Origin: Gossypium raimondii
Lineage: Eukaryota; Streptophyta; Magnoliopsida; Malvales; Malvaceae
Reading direction: 5' to 3'
Length of the DNA stretch: 64,000 nucleotides
Assembly: GCF_025698545.1 (NCBI RefSeq)
Contig: NC_068569.1
Location: forward strand, 23,002,001 to 23,066,000
A model generated the notes under the pieces. That model saw only the letters and a program-made list of their open reading frames with translations, was not told where the DNA came from and ran no database searches. Within the stretch, counting starts at the first letter, position 1. Each line of letters starts with the position of its first letter. The position numbers were made by a program, and so were the translations under genes. Below are positions 32,876-46,000 of the stretch, piece by piece.

Positions 32876-33560
32876 TACGCTCAACTTTTATGTGTTTGAA
32901 ATTAATTAAATTTTAATTAATTTTGCCGCTAAATAAAATTTTACCATTAGATTTTGATTCTAATGATTTGAAAACAAAATTTAATGGGAGGATAATTTCA
33001 AATATTTGTATTTTAACAGTGAATATTAAGTTACTTTATAACATTATTAAAAATTATAAATTAACTTCGGATTTTTGTTTAATAAGAGGAAGCTTTTAAA
33101 TATTTAAAAATATAAAACATACTTTATTTTTCATAAATAATAGTTTTATTAATATTTTACTAAACTTAAGTTAACTTAATTAAAATTAAAATTAAATAGT
33201 AAAATTTAATAAAAAATCAAGTGGCAAAATTTAATATAAAATTGAAGTGGAATGCTAAATTTACCATTAATTTGGCAAGTAAAACATAATGGAAAATTTC
33301 AATTTCTGGCAAATTTATACATTAACCCATTATATAAATATTCAAATTTTTATTTAAGCAATTTAACTGATCAAGTAACATTAAACACGGATGTTTAAAA
33401 CCAGGGAGAAAAAAAAAAGAGGTGTTAACAGTGGGATATGACCATTTTTTACCGTGAGCAGCAGTTGCGAAGATGCACAAATATGCGGCGAGAAATTAGA
33501 GTTCAAAGAAACACATGCTTATTCAACTGAACTAAAACTGGTATCCTTTTACAGAGACCG
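32876..33560. other. AT-rich intergenic DNA and 3' trailer of the glycosylase gene
   Basis: No ORF is supported. The right part, about 33480-33750, is probably the 3'UTR of the minus-strand glycosylase gene. Confidence 0.45.
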
Positions 33561-33750
33561 AACAACTGGGCAGAGTTTTTATTCAAATCTCGAGTCAGAT
33601 TTACAGAGACCCAAAGTTTGAAAGACATCACTCTTATAAGGCCTATAAGCTTTAAGGGCTTTCACAACACTACTTTCGCATTTGAAGTGCCTGTCATTCA
33701 AGTTGATCAATGGATTGTGACAAATCACATACATTTTGTTCCAGTGATAA

Positions 33751-36700
33751 TCATTGCCCCCAAGTACAGGCCCTGGTAACATAACACAGAAAAATCATTA
33801 CAAATGCATTAAAACTGAAAAAGTTAAAATTTCAACTATGGAAAAGGTATATCATCCAGGGAACATGAGCATGCATTTTTGAAGAGCTAACTGTAAGAAA
33901 ACACAAGATCATGGATATATATACCCCTCATGGTTATTTTTTGTAATTCACCCTTCAAAATTATAGCATAATTGACACCAATCGACTAATTTAAAAGTAA
34001 GGTGGGGAGTATGAATATGGTATAGGTACAGTACCTATATATGCAGGCAACTTGGCATCTTTAGGCAGCAAAGTTTAGAGTATGGTAGGAGTATCAACAA
34101 GATAGCAAATAAACTATCTTTATCAATACCTTTAATCAATTAGGACTATGCAGAAAATTACATCTTTAACTAGGATTCCACATGGAAATTTAACTGAACT
34201 TCTTTAACACAGATAACAACTCGACAAGTATAGAAAGTTTTAAGGCATTTTGAAACCAGTACACAATTAAAGAAACAAATTTTAGAAAAGACTAATCCTC
34301 TCATTCAGGCTTTTTACCTTAACTAGCTGTGAAAGAGATGCAGCTCAGAACAAAACAAGAATATAACTGAAGGGGAGGTGCTAAACTGTAAGCTAGCAAT
34401 TAGAAGTAGGATTCTACCAGCATAAGAGAGCTACAGCAATGACCGATATGGAACTTGAATCTAGGGTAAAGGTTCTACTACAATTCCCAGTTTCATGCAC
34501 ATAAAACATACAAAGCTGAATGGCATATCATGATTGACACCCTCCAATGGTCATTCATGTACCTCAACTTATACACAAGAGACCAATCATATGGACTCAA
34601 GCCTAGAAATGATGTATGGTATCCAGGCTAACTAATCCTTGTAAAGTTGTAATGTGAATTTCACCAATGAATTAATCATGTACATAAAGATACATTTATA
34701 ATCTATATCTATAATATAAATAAAAGACCAAGTTTGGAAAAAATTATGAACTAACAAAAATACCCTTTATTATTTATTTATATTACTATCTTGACATTAG
34801 AATAACATTTTAATTTTATTATTAAGTTTTCAAGATTAGAAAAATATTCTATTAAAGCTAAAATTAAGCTCTGTATCCATGTTAAATTACACTTGGCTAT
34901 GATTTAAAAATATTCAATTTTAAGTTACATAACACTAAATATGCAATTAACAGTTAGGTATTTCCATGCAGTTAGCTAAAAATCACAAAAAAAAAGAAGA
35001 AGAGAAATTGAATTTCCTTACTATTTCCAGAGGTTAATTATGGTTTCAAGGTTTTATTGTTGTAATTTTTAATATTAAAATAGTTAATATATTTTAATTT
35101 ATATTAAATTTTTGAATAATATTACTTTATATTAATCACATTAAATACAAATACATTAATTAATGAATTAAGAAAATAAACACATAAACGAATGTGATAT
35201 TAGGAACTAGTAATCATAAAAGACCAAATTCAGCTATGTATGTTCCTCTTTTGGGCACACTAATATCTACCAAAACTTCTGTTTAACTCTTATTTGAATT
35301 AAAGGTCAAATTCTTTCGAAGCAGAGGCTAAATCCATCAGACAGTGCAAAAATATACTTATTGTCATTTTTCAAATGCAAAAACATGACCAAATTACCTT
35401 CAATGTATTTTCCTGCCAACACAAACATATAACTACACATGCACTCCCTAGTATTATCTACATATTATATTTGATGCTTTTCAAGCACCAATCCTTCAAA
35501 GGAAAGAAGTAAACTAGATATCCATGGGATGTCCATTTATATATATGTATAAGAATGAGAATCCAAAAATAAGCTTTGCTCGCTTAACGTTCTACTCAAT
35601 GTTGCAAGGCAGGTATTGTATTGAAGCATGTAAAAATTTAGTCCCTTAACAGGAGATTCATATTCTATGACCTCCATAAATCTGTAAGAGCTAAAAGAAG
35701 CAAAGTAACAAATTCGAGCCTAATAAATAGCACTTTAAATAAATATAATGTATGGCTTATATTTACTATTAGTCCAATTTCAAAGCTAGTTTTTCAAATG
35801 CAACTAATACTGATAAGAGTCAGACCATTATATGCAAATGCAACAAAGGGAACATTTTTTCCAAGAAAGAGATCATACCCAAGGTCCAGAATGCTATTAA
35901 TGGAATCGAGAAGCTGGGGCTGCTGCTGATGTTGATGCTCCTCTTGCGGCAGTGGCTGAAGACTAGCACCAGCAGCAACAGCGGCTGCACTAGAAGGTGC
36001 TCCTTTGGCCTCCACAAACCTCCAGAGATACCACGAAGCAACTGACCTATAAGGCCTCCATTTCTCACACAATTGATCCATCTGCGAAGGCCTCGGCAAC
36101 TCCTCCAAACTGTAGAGTAACTGAACCCCTTTCCGAATCCCGAGATCATTAATCGGTAAAACATCGGGTCTATGAAGCGAGAAGATCATAAACATATGAA
36201 CGGACCAAGAACCGATCCCATTGACCATAGTAAGCATGGTAAAAAGTGACTTATCATCCATATTTACAATCGCGGAGTCTGATAATATCCCTGTCTGGTA
36301 TTTCCTCGCGAGATCGTGAAGATAACTCGCTTTTCGTCCTGAGACACCAATTTGCCGTAGCTGTTGAGGGGTTAAGGAAAGAACAGTCTCGGGAACCACA
36401 CCGTTTTCGCCGCCGCAGAGAGCGATGAAGCGAGTGTAGATGGAAGTTCCAGCTTTGAAAGCGAGCTGTTGGTAGAGAATGCTTCGGGTGAGAGCGAGGA
36501 AAGGGGTCTGGAAAGTGTCGAAGGTTGGAGGCGGATGGAGATCGATCAACGAAGCAAGGAGGGGATCGGCGTTACGGAGGTGTCGAACGGCGGTTTCAAC
36601 CTCGCCTTCACAAGAGAGGGACCGAGCAAAGAATTGGGGAGCCACCACTAGGGCTCGATGCTGACTGAGTTTTGCTTTGGGAGCTCTGGGGACGGTTTTA

Positions 36701-37047
36701 AGCGGCACCGCTACGGATGTTGATGTTGTGGAAGTCGTCGCTTGTTGGGAGGCATTCGGTTCGGAATTCGAGTCAGGGGAGAGTTTCCGGATTTTTCTAG
36801 GGCGAGAAGGGATTTTAGAAGGAGGAGAGGATGTAAGGGGAGAACCATCGGTGAGTTCCGTTGAAGCAGAGACAACGAGGGCGGTAGTAACGGTGGGAGC
36901 AGCGGCGGCGAAGGCATCATTCGAGTTTTCAGTTTTAGTTAGAGTTTGGGCTTGCCTTTGGGTTTGGCATTGGGTCGCGTCGGAAGAGTCGTTTGAAGGC
37001 TGAGATTGAGCCTGTGGTTGAGGCTGTCCCGAGGCTTGTTCGCCCAT
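33751..37047 (-). CDS. DNA-3-methyladenine glycosylase-like protein (HhH-GPD, AlkA type), two exons, 396 aa
   Basis: Exon 1 is 37047-35879 (389 codons plus 2 bases) and exon 2 is 33772-33751. The join LDL-G|ACTWGQ-stop uses GG|GTATG and GTTACCAG|G and restores the expected family C-terminus. Without splicing the frame runs into unrelated intron sequence. Residues 1-125 are low-complexity (Gln, Ser/Thr/Pro) with a basic PRKIRK near 83-88 that could serve nuclear import. The glycosylase domain spans about 150-350, with YQQLAFKAG near 192, the helix-hairpin-helix LTMVNGIGSWSVHMFM (about 272-287) and the catalytic aspartate candidate D301 in PINDLGIRKG. These enzymes excise alkylated bases in base-excision repair. 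Its upstream neighbour on the same strand is the Maf-like gene, 0.86 kb away. Confidence 0.94.
34702..35210 (+). mobile_element. Non-autonomous Helitron, 509 bp, in the glycosylase intron
   Basis: It starts TCTATATCTATAATATAAATA after an A at 34701 and ends CTAG at 35207-35210 before a T, as Helitrons insert between A and T. Ten bases before the CTAG is a short hairpin CACAT-AAACGA-ATGTG (35181-35196). The 5' TCTATATCTATA start is common in plant Helitrons. The stem is short, so a chance match cannot be excluded. Confidence 0.65.
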
Positions 37048-37909
37048 GTGGTCGATAAAAATCTGGTTATAATAAAAAGTCCACGGTTGATCAAGGTGAT
37101 GACGGCGGCGTCGGGGTTAACTGGAGGTGGGATTGAAGGAAGACACGAGCGAGTGGAGTGACTGCCTTTTATTGTTTTGGTTCTAATTTACAATCTAAAT
37201 TCTAAAATCTAAAGAGTGTTTTAATTTCGCTTCTTAGAGAGGACGAGTTTCTTTCATCCGCTTAATCGATTATTCCACGCTTGGTTACAGAGCGTGCTTT
37301 AGCAGCCCCCACACAAGGGTCTATCGAACCCTACTTCAAAAACAGCCCACAAGGTTCATTAAAAACGGCTTCCGCCCATTCGGATAATAAGCTATTAAGT
37401 GTTGAGTCACAGACCTCCTACAGGTGTGACTGAAAGCTATAGGTCGAATCTTCACAGATTGTACTGATGTGTGATTCGGTGAGATCCATATGCAAAAAAA
37501 TATATCCTTGATCATGCAAAGAGACGTTCATTTTGAGCAATATGATTTTAATGAGCAATTCATGGCGATTGATTTGACGAGACAAAATCCTCTAGACTCG
37601 TAATAGAGCTCAATTGAAGATAAAACTTAAATTATTCCATTATACTCCATTAAATTCATTTAATAAAATATAAGTTCAATTAGACTTATAAGCTATTCGA
37701 GCCGAGTGGTGTTCAGTTATATGAACATTACAATCAGAGAGTTCAGATGGCATTAACAATGAGAATGCCTTTTCAAATGTAACTTTTAGATTCAAAAGTA
37801 GTTGATTTATCCGACGTTTAGAACTTAAAGTAAGATTTCTAATATGGACTAACAACCGAGCCAAATGAATGCAAATGAACTCCGATAATGGAATTGAATA
37901 ATGCGGAAC
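37048..37909. other. Promoter/leader of the glycosylase gene and 3' side of the Maf-like gene
   Basis: No ORF is supported. The first 150 bases above the glycosylase ATG are less AT-rich and probably contain its leader. Confidence 0.4.
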
Positions 37910-40900
37910 CTAGAGGGCTTCTTTTATTAGTTTCTCCGTGAGAGCTTTCGGCAATCCCATCACACTGTCCGTTGTCCCTACCTGCAACGATAGCAAACAA
38001 CATCTTCTCTAGTGAAAATCCAGTAGCTAACCACACTAAAAGATGCTTTGGGAGTTTAGAGAACAGGTTCTGAAGGATACCAAGGCATTTTATCGAACTA
38101 TTTCGAAATGGAATGATTTGCTCATAGCCTAGGATTGAGTACTAAGTTAAGCATGTCAATTTTAGCAGACAACTTGAAGCATCAATCATGAATCATGTTT
38201 ACTAAGTGGCACATCCTAGTTCCTACACCGATGTTAGTTCGTAACCACATGATTCACTGAAATTATTGCACTAACCACTTCTTTAACATATGGCATTATC
38301 AAAGGATGCTCGATAATCAGTCCTCCAGCAACATGTAATACAGCCCCTTCCTCAATCTGAACAGGAATGAAAAAGATAATCGATATTGCTTGTGAAATAA
38401 GAAAAACAAGGGAGAAGAACAAAGAAGAAGAAACCACCTACCAGTTTCTCGATGATCTCATCTGGTATTTTGTGAAAATATATCTGCATGGATTACAAAT
38501 TAAATTATATAAAAAATGTTTAGCACATTATGGACATGCTTTAGTAACTCTTACACTACATAGCAAGTGCCTACAATGGAATTCGCATAATTTCGATATG
38601 AATCTCTCTAATGACAATTTGATTTTTACCCCACCTTCGCTACTCTTTCATATGCAGTTGATGCTCTTTTTGTGACTACCACAGGTTGATACAAGTACAT
38701 ATAATTTGACTAAGAAAGCTAGAGAACCATAGCCAACACACACAAGGAATGAAAGGACCTTGGAATGGGAGTTAGTGAGAGATCTCCAAATTACTGGTAT
38801 GGTTATCAAAATTGTGAGTATCGGCATATAGGTTCTACCTAGTTATTGTTCATGAGAAATGACCTGGCCTAGCCCATTCCTCAAAAGAAGTGGCGGGGTT
38901 CAAATCAAAACATTTTCAGTCTCTATATACTCGAAGCTGTGTTATTATATGTTAATTAGGGTTCTCAAAAGATATCTTTCTTCCTAAGAAACACCCCTCA
39001 CTTCGTACTTGACACAGCCAGGAAAGAACATAATACACGAAAAAAGTACACGACTACCACATCATTTAGTTGATATTGCTCCGATGTTCTCCGTTCATTA
39101 ACATCAGCAAAGTTTGATAATTAATCGAGAAGGTGCCAAGAATTAAATACTCAAATCAAGAATGAAAGCCATTAATACCTCGACTCTGTCCCATTCTCCT
39201 TTTCTAAATCCAGTTTTAAGGTTCGTAACAATAACAGATCCCACGGTTGCCGCATGCCCACCCGAATAACCTGCATAATGGTCAATCCGTAAATTTTTGA
39301 AAGAGTAGAAGAGTAAGGATTGGATCAAAATATTAAGACAAACCTTTTATAAATTCACGCGCTTCTTTCTCATTGGCTGGCTTTTCACGTACAACACCTT
39401 CATAGACCACCACCTTCAGATCATTTAACAATAACAGTAAGGAATTGAGGTGGAAGATATTAAATATGTCTATGCTCACAAGCATGAAATTTCACCGATT
39501 GCCATCTATGTTTGAGGATACATTTTAAAAAACGTATTTAGGACACAAAACATCAGTAAAAGATATACCAACATAGTAGTCCTACACAAGTTAGGGATTA
39601 TCGGGTTTCTTTCACATAGAAAGCATTTCTGGTTTAAAACCAACGGTAAATCTGATTACATTTGGCCCCAGAAATATTGAAAATAATTATGGTCAAAACA
39701 ATCCAAATTAATTACGAAAGCAAATTCTTAAACATTGCAGCAGTCGAGTAAGGAAGCAATTATAGGGACCTCCTGAAAGGTTGAAGGGTGGAAATGATTG
39801 ACCAACATATGGTTAGAGCAAACTAACATGTCTATAGAAATAAAATAGATCTTTATCAGCAAAGAAAAGGGTTATGTTGCAATATATTACTTATGAACTG
39901 TTCTTCAAATGTTTGTCACATGCAACATCGACTGTGCTCATAATAGAACACCTAAGGAAGTCTAAAGCATATCAAAGGAATAGATTTATACTTGGTTGGA
40001 AGTAATTAGTAATGCCGGCTCTGCATCGTTTACATGATCATCAATGCGGAAAAATTTTCACCAGCTAAGCATATACCAAGAAAATACCATTCAGCAGGCA
40101 ACAGCTGCAGTGGAAACAGTTAAAAAGAAAGAGCAAAGCATGTAAGTGATTCAAACACGAAAATAGAAAAGCCGCATTCTAAAAGTGAATGCTTGTCAGA
40201 AACTAGAATAATCTTTTATTTAAGGCCTACCCTTTTTATTCTTTCGTGATAAATCTACCAAGGATTAGAATTGGCTTTTAACGAACGAGAAATGTGATTC
40301 AACCTAAGCCACCCATTAGCCTTAAGTTACAATGAAAACAAGATAGTAGAACCTTAAGTAGCACTTATGCCATTGCTATTGAAACATATAATTTACTTCC
40401 TTCAGAAATATATCCTGGGAGGTTTGGACCATAGATGGCAATTGGCGAAACAATGGCCAACTACATAAAGGAGGAGATTCAGTCGGTAACTAAACAAAGT
40501 CAAGACATACTGTATCAGCAGCAATCAAAATAGTTGGTCTCTCATCCTTGTCTTGATTATTCATAGTTTGTAGCTTTGATACAATGGAATCAGCCTGAGA
40601 TGTATAATTCACATTCAAATCAATATAAACATATATACATATATATATCATTCCTTCTCCAATTTTGATGTTCTAAAACACAGAAGTAGACAATAAAGAC
40701 ACATTAAATATAACATTGAATTTAGAATTTAGACTATGATACACTCCCTTTTCTGTAAATGAAAACAATCATTCAAAAAAAAAAAGCATTCCTCCATTAA
40801 ATAAAAAACAGAACCTTCGCTTCAGCAAGAGCCATGACTAACTCTTCAGGCTTCTCCTTTCTGATACCTTTCTCATCAATATCTGCACTCTATAAAAACA

Positions 40901-41241
40901 ACCCAACTGAAACCCTTCTTTATTATTATTTAAAGTTGAAATAAATTAGTAACAATAAAATTTCCAAAATTACCATGAGACTGAATTCATATCCCATTTC
41001 AGCTAATATATTACGGCGAGCTATGGAAGATGAACCCAATATTATCTGCATCACAAAACAACCATCAATTAGTTTAAAATTTTCAACAAAGTTCCAATTT
41101 TTTTGGGAAAAGCGAACGTACTTTTACAAGATTTTTCGGACAAGAATATCAAATTTAAGAAAAAAAGAAAAGAAAAGGAAGATATTTTAGGGTAAGCGAC
41201 GGATTTTTATGTACCTTGAAGGGACAAGTTTTGTCTTCCAT
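37910..41241 (-). CDS. Maf-like nucleotide pyrophosphatase, nine exons, 204 aa
   Basis: Exons on the minus strand: 41241-41215, 41045-40974, 40889-40815, 40594-40511, 39413-39344, 39270-39179, 38483-38442, 38356-38276 and 37981-37910. All junctions are GT-AG, frame is kept, and the family sequence is continuous. The N-terminal GSSSIARR (13-20) is the Maf signature loop. ADTVV (about 84-88) carries the catalytic-type aspartate, and YSGGHAATVGS (111-121) and AGGLIIEHPLI (164-174) are family motifs. Maf proteins hydrolyse dTTP/UTP or modified nucleotides to monophosphates and are regarded as house-cleaning enzymes, normally cytosolic. Length is close to the usual 190-210. An in-frame upstream ATG at 41394 would add 51 residues with a hydrophobic stretch. 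I prefer 41241 because family members start just before the FKIILGSSS-type strand. Confidence 0.95.
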
Positions 41242-41399
41242 TTTGACTATCAGATATTTGTCTTCGCAAAAAGTCGTGTTCCAGTTAAGGAGCCAGTGGT
41301 AAGCATCGAGAAAGAGAGAGCCAGAGAAAAGAAGTAAAGAAACGGTGTAAGGCGCGTGTTTAGTACGCGTGCTTAAATATGACCCTGGTCCCAAGCCCT

Positions 41400-42400
41400 A
41401 ATGTTTAAGCCCACCAATAGAGTAAGTTGTTCTACCATCATTATTCGTATGTTGCATTGGTTTAAATCATAACTCAGTTAACACTTATAGAAATCAAGGG
41501 AGTCCAAATGTGGTTAAGCAACTATTATTATTTCATTTAAAAATCTTAAAAATAATAAATTTGGCTTATTCGTGTGTATATTCTTTTATTTTATATTTAT
41601 ATTCATACCGTTAAACAAATCGAGTTAAAAGAATTAAGAATGTCCATATCTAAAATTTTATACTCAACAAATAAGATTGATAATATTATATATAAATCCC
41701 TTAATTTATTTAAGAGATGAAATAAAAAAAAACATTTTTATTATATGTTATTAAGCATTTTATCTCTATTCTTTTAATTTCTTATTAATTTACAATACAT
41801 TAATATCATGCCTTGCCTTTTGTTTTATGCACTTCCAAAACTGTCTGAAATTGAGGCTTTTTGTAGCTAAGTTCCAACATCATAATAATTGGCATATAAC
41901 CCTTTTTCTTCATGCTATGCGATATCCCATGCTTTTGTAAAGTTAAAATACACGAATGATATATAATTTAATATTACTCCAAGAGGTAATATCTTTAATT
42001 TGTTAATTAAATCTTCCCAAAATTAATCCATCCCAAGTAAACATGATTTGAACTTTATAACATATAGGATTGAATTTCACTCGTATATTTACCAAGTTTG
42101 GATACCAAGATTGAATTATTATTTAATGAATACAATATAATCCGATGTAATTCATGTCTTCTAAGTTATTAATAATGAATAAAGAACAAAGATAGGTTAA
42201 CATTAATAAAAACAAGGTACCAATGCTATAATTTCATACTTGACACATGCAAGTATAGGAACGTTGTGGCTGCTTGTTACATTCAAGCACACAAAAAACA
42301 TATATATGAGCAGGAAATGTAAACGAAATTAAGAGCAATAATTTATATGTTGGCTGCTTTGCATTTCCTTTTATTGAAAGGTTGATATTCTACAGGCTAT
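41400..42400. other. Intergenic DNA, no gene seen
   Basis: AT-rich, with only short random ORFs. It holds the promoter side of the Maf-like gene and the 3' trailer of the second RADIALIS-like gene. Confidence 0.5.
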
Positions 42401-42417
42401 TTCTGGTTCATACTTCA

Positions 42418-42886
42418 CTAAAGCCTGAGATTCCTCATCCTGCAGGAAAAAAGAAAACCACAAGATCAGATATCAGTCTTTGCCAAATACTATAATATTA
42501 TTACACATGCAAAAAATAGTTCGAAACTAAACCAGTTAGTTCATTCAATTAAAGAAGATATTAAAAGCAGTATGGTCCTGAAAACCGAGCAATTAAATAT
42601 ACAGGGTTTAGGGTGAATTAAACCTTGGTTCTTCATCGTCCATGAAATTGTTGTATCCTTGGTTCCCTCCAGCTTTCTTATAAGGGGGCAAAGGCACGTG
42701 CCCAGACTCTATCTGCTTGATGTCATCCACAAGGTTCTGGTAATGCAACTTCACTTCCTCCACGGTCTTCCCCCCGACAGCCCTGGCTAGCTTGTGCCAC
42801 CGGTCTGGTGTATCCTTGTCGTAGATAGCTAAAGCGTTCTCGAACAACTTGTTTTGCTTTGGCGTCCAGTTCGAACCTGACGCCAT
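42418..42886 (-). CDS. RADIALIS-like single-repeat MYB/SANT protein, two exons, 94 aa
   Basis: Exon 1 is 42886-42624 and exon 2 is 42439-42418. The donor AG|GTTTAA and acceptor CCTGCAG|G join EEP-R-MRNLRL-stop, the usual tail of RADIALIS-like proteins, whereas the unspliced frame ends FNSP. One SANT repeat (about 5-57) has W7 and W30, the motifs [10 protein letters not shown] and VEEVKLHY, then [11 protein letters not shown]. These small nuclear proteins modulate larger MYB factors. It differs at many positions from the paralogue at 10182, so the two are old duplicates rather than a recent copy. The ATG at 42886 gives a short MASGS leader, as in known members. A GA-rich leader lies upstream (about 42925-43050). 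Confidence 0.93.
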
Positions 42887-43059
42887 TGCGGAACAGTGAT
42901 AATTAACAATCGAAATTAAGGGTCTGAGGCCAAAATAAAGAAAAGAAAAGAAAAAGAGGTGTAGAAGATTGAATGATTAAAATACTGTCAAATGGTGGTG
43001 TTTATATAATAGGAGAAGAAGGAGAGAGAAAAAGGAAGGGTTTAGAATGGTGGGCCGGT

Positions 43060-46000
43060 GATTTTTTTGTCTCTACTTTGCTGTTGCTTTCCTTGCAAAA
43101 AAACAGCGTAGCTTCGTAAAACCGACGTGGTTTCACTTTACTTTCAGAGTAAACGTGGATTCGCTCTAGAGTTAGACTTAAACCTCAGGATACTTAATTC
43201 TTGGTCGGTCAGGTCTCTAGGTGTACCGGAAAACCACTGTTTAGGATATAAGAAGGGATGCTATATGTTAAGGTACGGAATCCCTGTATTTTAAGAGTGC
43301 TTTAAGGGTGGTATTATTTAAATATCTCTTTATAGTGGGATAAGAAAAAGAAATACTAATCCATCGTGCATGGGGAATTTATATTGAGAAACGAAAATTA
43401 TTTTTTTAATCAATCTAACGGGTTTCAACAAAAAGAAAATATAATCGTATCACCAAAAATAAAGTTGCACCCTTAAAAATCATCAATAAACTAATTGAAC
43501 TATATATATACATTGGATGAATTCTCAGCCTGGAAAATATTTTAAACCTGTTTGCCACATGATCATGAACCGGATTCGAAAATGTCTCTCATGCTAAATG
43601 TGCTCAAAGAGATTATCTTTGTGGAGAAAATTTCATAGAAAGGATGCATTTTGAGGTGTTAAATGTGGGATACTTTTATTACATATATCCATATAATAAA
43701 AATAATAATAACCATACCAGGTCTGAGTAAAATAAGAATATTATGCCCAAATAATGTAACACTTTTATGTAAAACACTTTTTTTGGGTATATTTATGTAC
43801 AACACTTTGAGACTTTTACACTTGAATTTTCCAAAATGAGCTTTGAATTTGGTTAAACATTCAAGTAAAAAGGGTATCCATATAAAGAAAATCTCTTTCA
43901 AGTGAAGTTATTGAAAGTACTTTCAGTAGGGGGGTGATAAAGTTAAAGTAGCAAAGCAAATGTGCAGTACAGTAATGGCGATGTATATTCAGAAGTAAAC
44001 TACAAAGCTTCATCAGGTGGGTCCATAGTTAAGCATTCACGGGTTCACCATTGCTGACCAGTGAAAAGCTTTGGAAGCTGATAAGTGCTGTCAAGCTGTA
44101 ATAAATCTCAGTCATTTTTTTAGCCTTTTGCCCTTATGTTTTGTTGTTACTCTCTTTCTCAACAACATGCCAAAGCTTTTTTAGCTGGCTTCGCTAGACC
44201 CTTTTCCGTGCAATATTTTCTTTTTGTACCTCTTCGTGTTTTGCTACTGAATGATGTCTCAGACGCTCTTTTTACCATGTAAAACTTGGGTACCCTGCTT
44301 TAACAATCGGTCAGGTCTTTGATACTTCAGTACATTCGTGTTAGCCCCTAAAGTTGTATTCGTATCTGATATATACTTGTTAATTGTGTTACTCGAACTT
44401 GGATCCAAATTAGCAGCATCACTGTAATGCTGGTTAATTGTAAGCAATCACAACGATATTTGCATGGATATAGACATTTTCTTCTGTATTCGAGTACAAA
44501 TTTTAACGTGGATTCCTTCGTTAGTAGACATTTTCTTCAATTTATTCAAAAACATGTGGTGATGAGACAAGAATTATATCCTTGTTGTGATTATACCAGG
44601 CAAGCCATGGAGATTGCACTTGGTTCACAGTGCTAAATGCTGGAAACCAAACCTATTAGATTGTTTTGGATAGCTAAACTCGAAACCATCAACGTGGTCC
44701 CATGATTAAAAATCACTGCTAATCATAGATTTGGTCTCCAGTAAGTTGAGTAAATTGCAGCTGGAAGTGGGCCAACCACATGTTTCACTTTTGAATAACA
44801 CGATCCCATAGTGCAAAACGAGGGCAACCGAAAGTAGCCACATGAATCATATATGTAGAGTTCATCAAAATGAGGGGTATGATCTGCACCCGTTAACTGT
44901 TTATGGCTTACTGTCAAACTTGACAGGCTGCAACATATACCCACGCTTTCATTATAACCCTATACTTGCTAGTTAATTTATCGTGGTAATTAATTCCTTT
45001 GTAAACATTGAAAAAGATAATATGGGTTGGTTTTGTATAGTAAAAAGTGCCTTTTTACAACTTGGTTCGGAGCTTATTTCCAACTTTTTTGGGGATTATC
45101 TACAAAGGAGATCCATTTCAAGCACCTATCTTGTTGATGATTATATAGAATAATAATCATCAACCACGTCCATGATATATACATTAGCTTACCATTTCAA
45201 TATCTTTTCCCAGCTGTGTAGCCTAGCTAGCATTCGATCTGCAAGTTGGTGGATTGGGGCTATGGAATCCTAGCTAGCATTTTTGTCCTATCAATATATG
45301 TGAAAAAGGATCCTAATTAAGCTTTTTATGGTGGTCCTTTTGCATTGATGAATCAAGGAAACCTTTCGAGCTTTTCATAGTCAAAATAAGGTCAGTGTTC
45401 TCTAAGAAAAGAACTGGTTTAAACAAGTTAAAACTGATTAACATTTGGAAACAACGTTACTGTCTTTTCAAGCCATTTCGACATCTAGTACTGATCACCA
45501 TTTTCCTGCTATCATTATAGCGTTCAATGACTTAAATAATTTACTCATGCTGAACCCTGATCTTAGAAACTTTGAAGATCCATTCTTATATATGTATAAA
45601 AAGCTCGTACTTGAAGAGTTGAGAGTTACGTTTTGCAAGACAAAGGGGCATGAAGTCGAAGGAGTCAAAACGAATAATAGGTTGTAGATTAAGATGGAAG
45701 CTATTGGGGAATATTAGAGGATAATTCAAAGGACATGTTAATCCGCTGGCTGAATAGAGGGAGATGATTTGATAGGTACAAATGGGAGACAAGTAGTATT
45801 CCAATGATAAGGATGGAATTTTCCTCACAAATTATTACAGCACTAAAATATTTGGACAATGCGTTATCTATTAGAACCTGCAAAAGATGAGATGTCAATT
45901 AATGTTATCTTGCTTGAGATTTTCTGCTTGTAGTGAGTCCTTTTATTATATATTCAAGTTTAAATCCATTGGGTTGTGATCTAACAAAAATGTGTGCATG

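Noticed and set aside
33579-33782. 67-codon minus-strand frame at the glycosylase last exon
   Set aside because: Splicing at 33773/33772 puts the reading into another frame that stops at 33751. The rest is 3' untranslated sequence.
35820-36920. Several overlapping open frames on both strands
   Set aside because: They are other-frame readings of the glycosylase exon, whose own frame carries the HhH-GPD domain.
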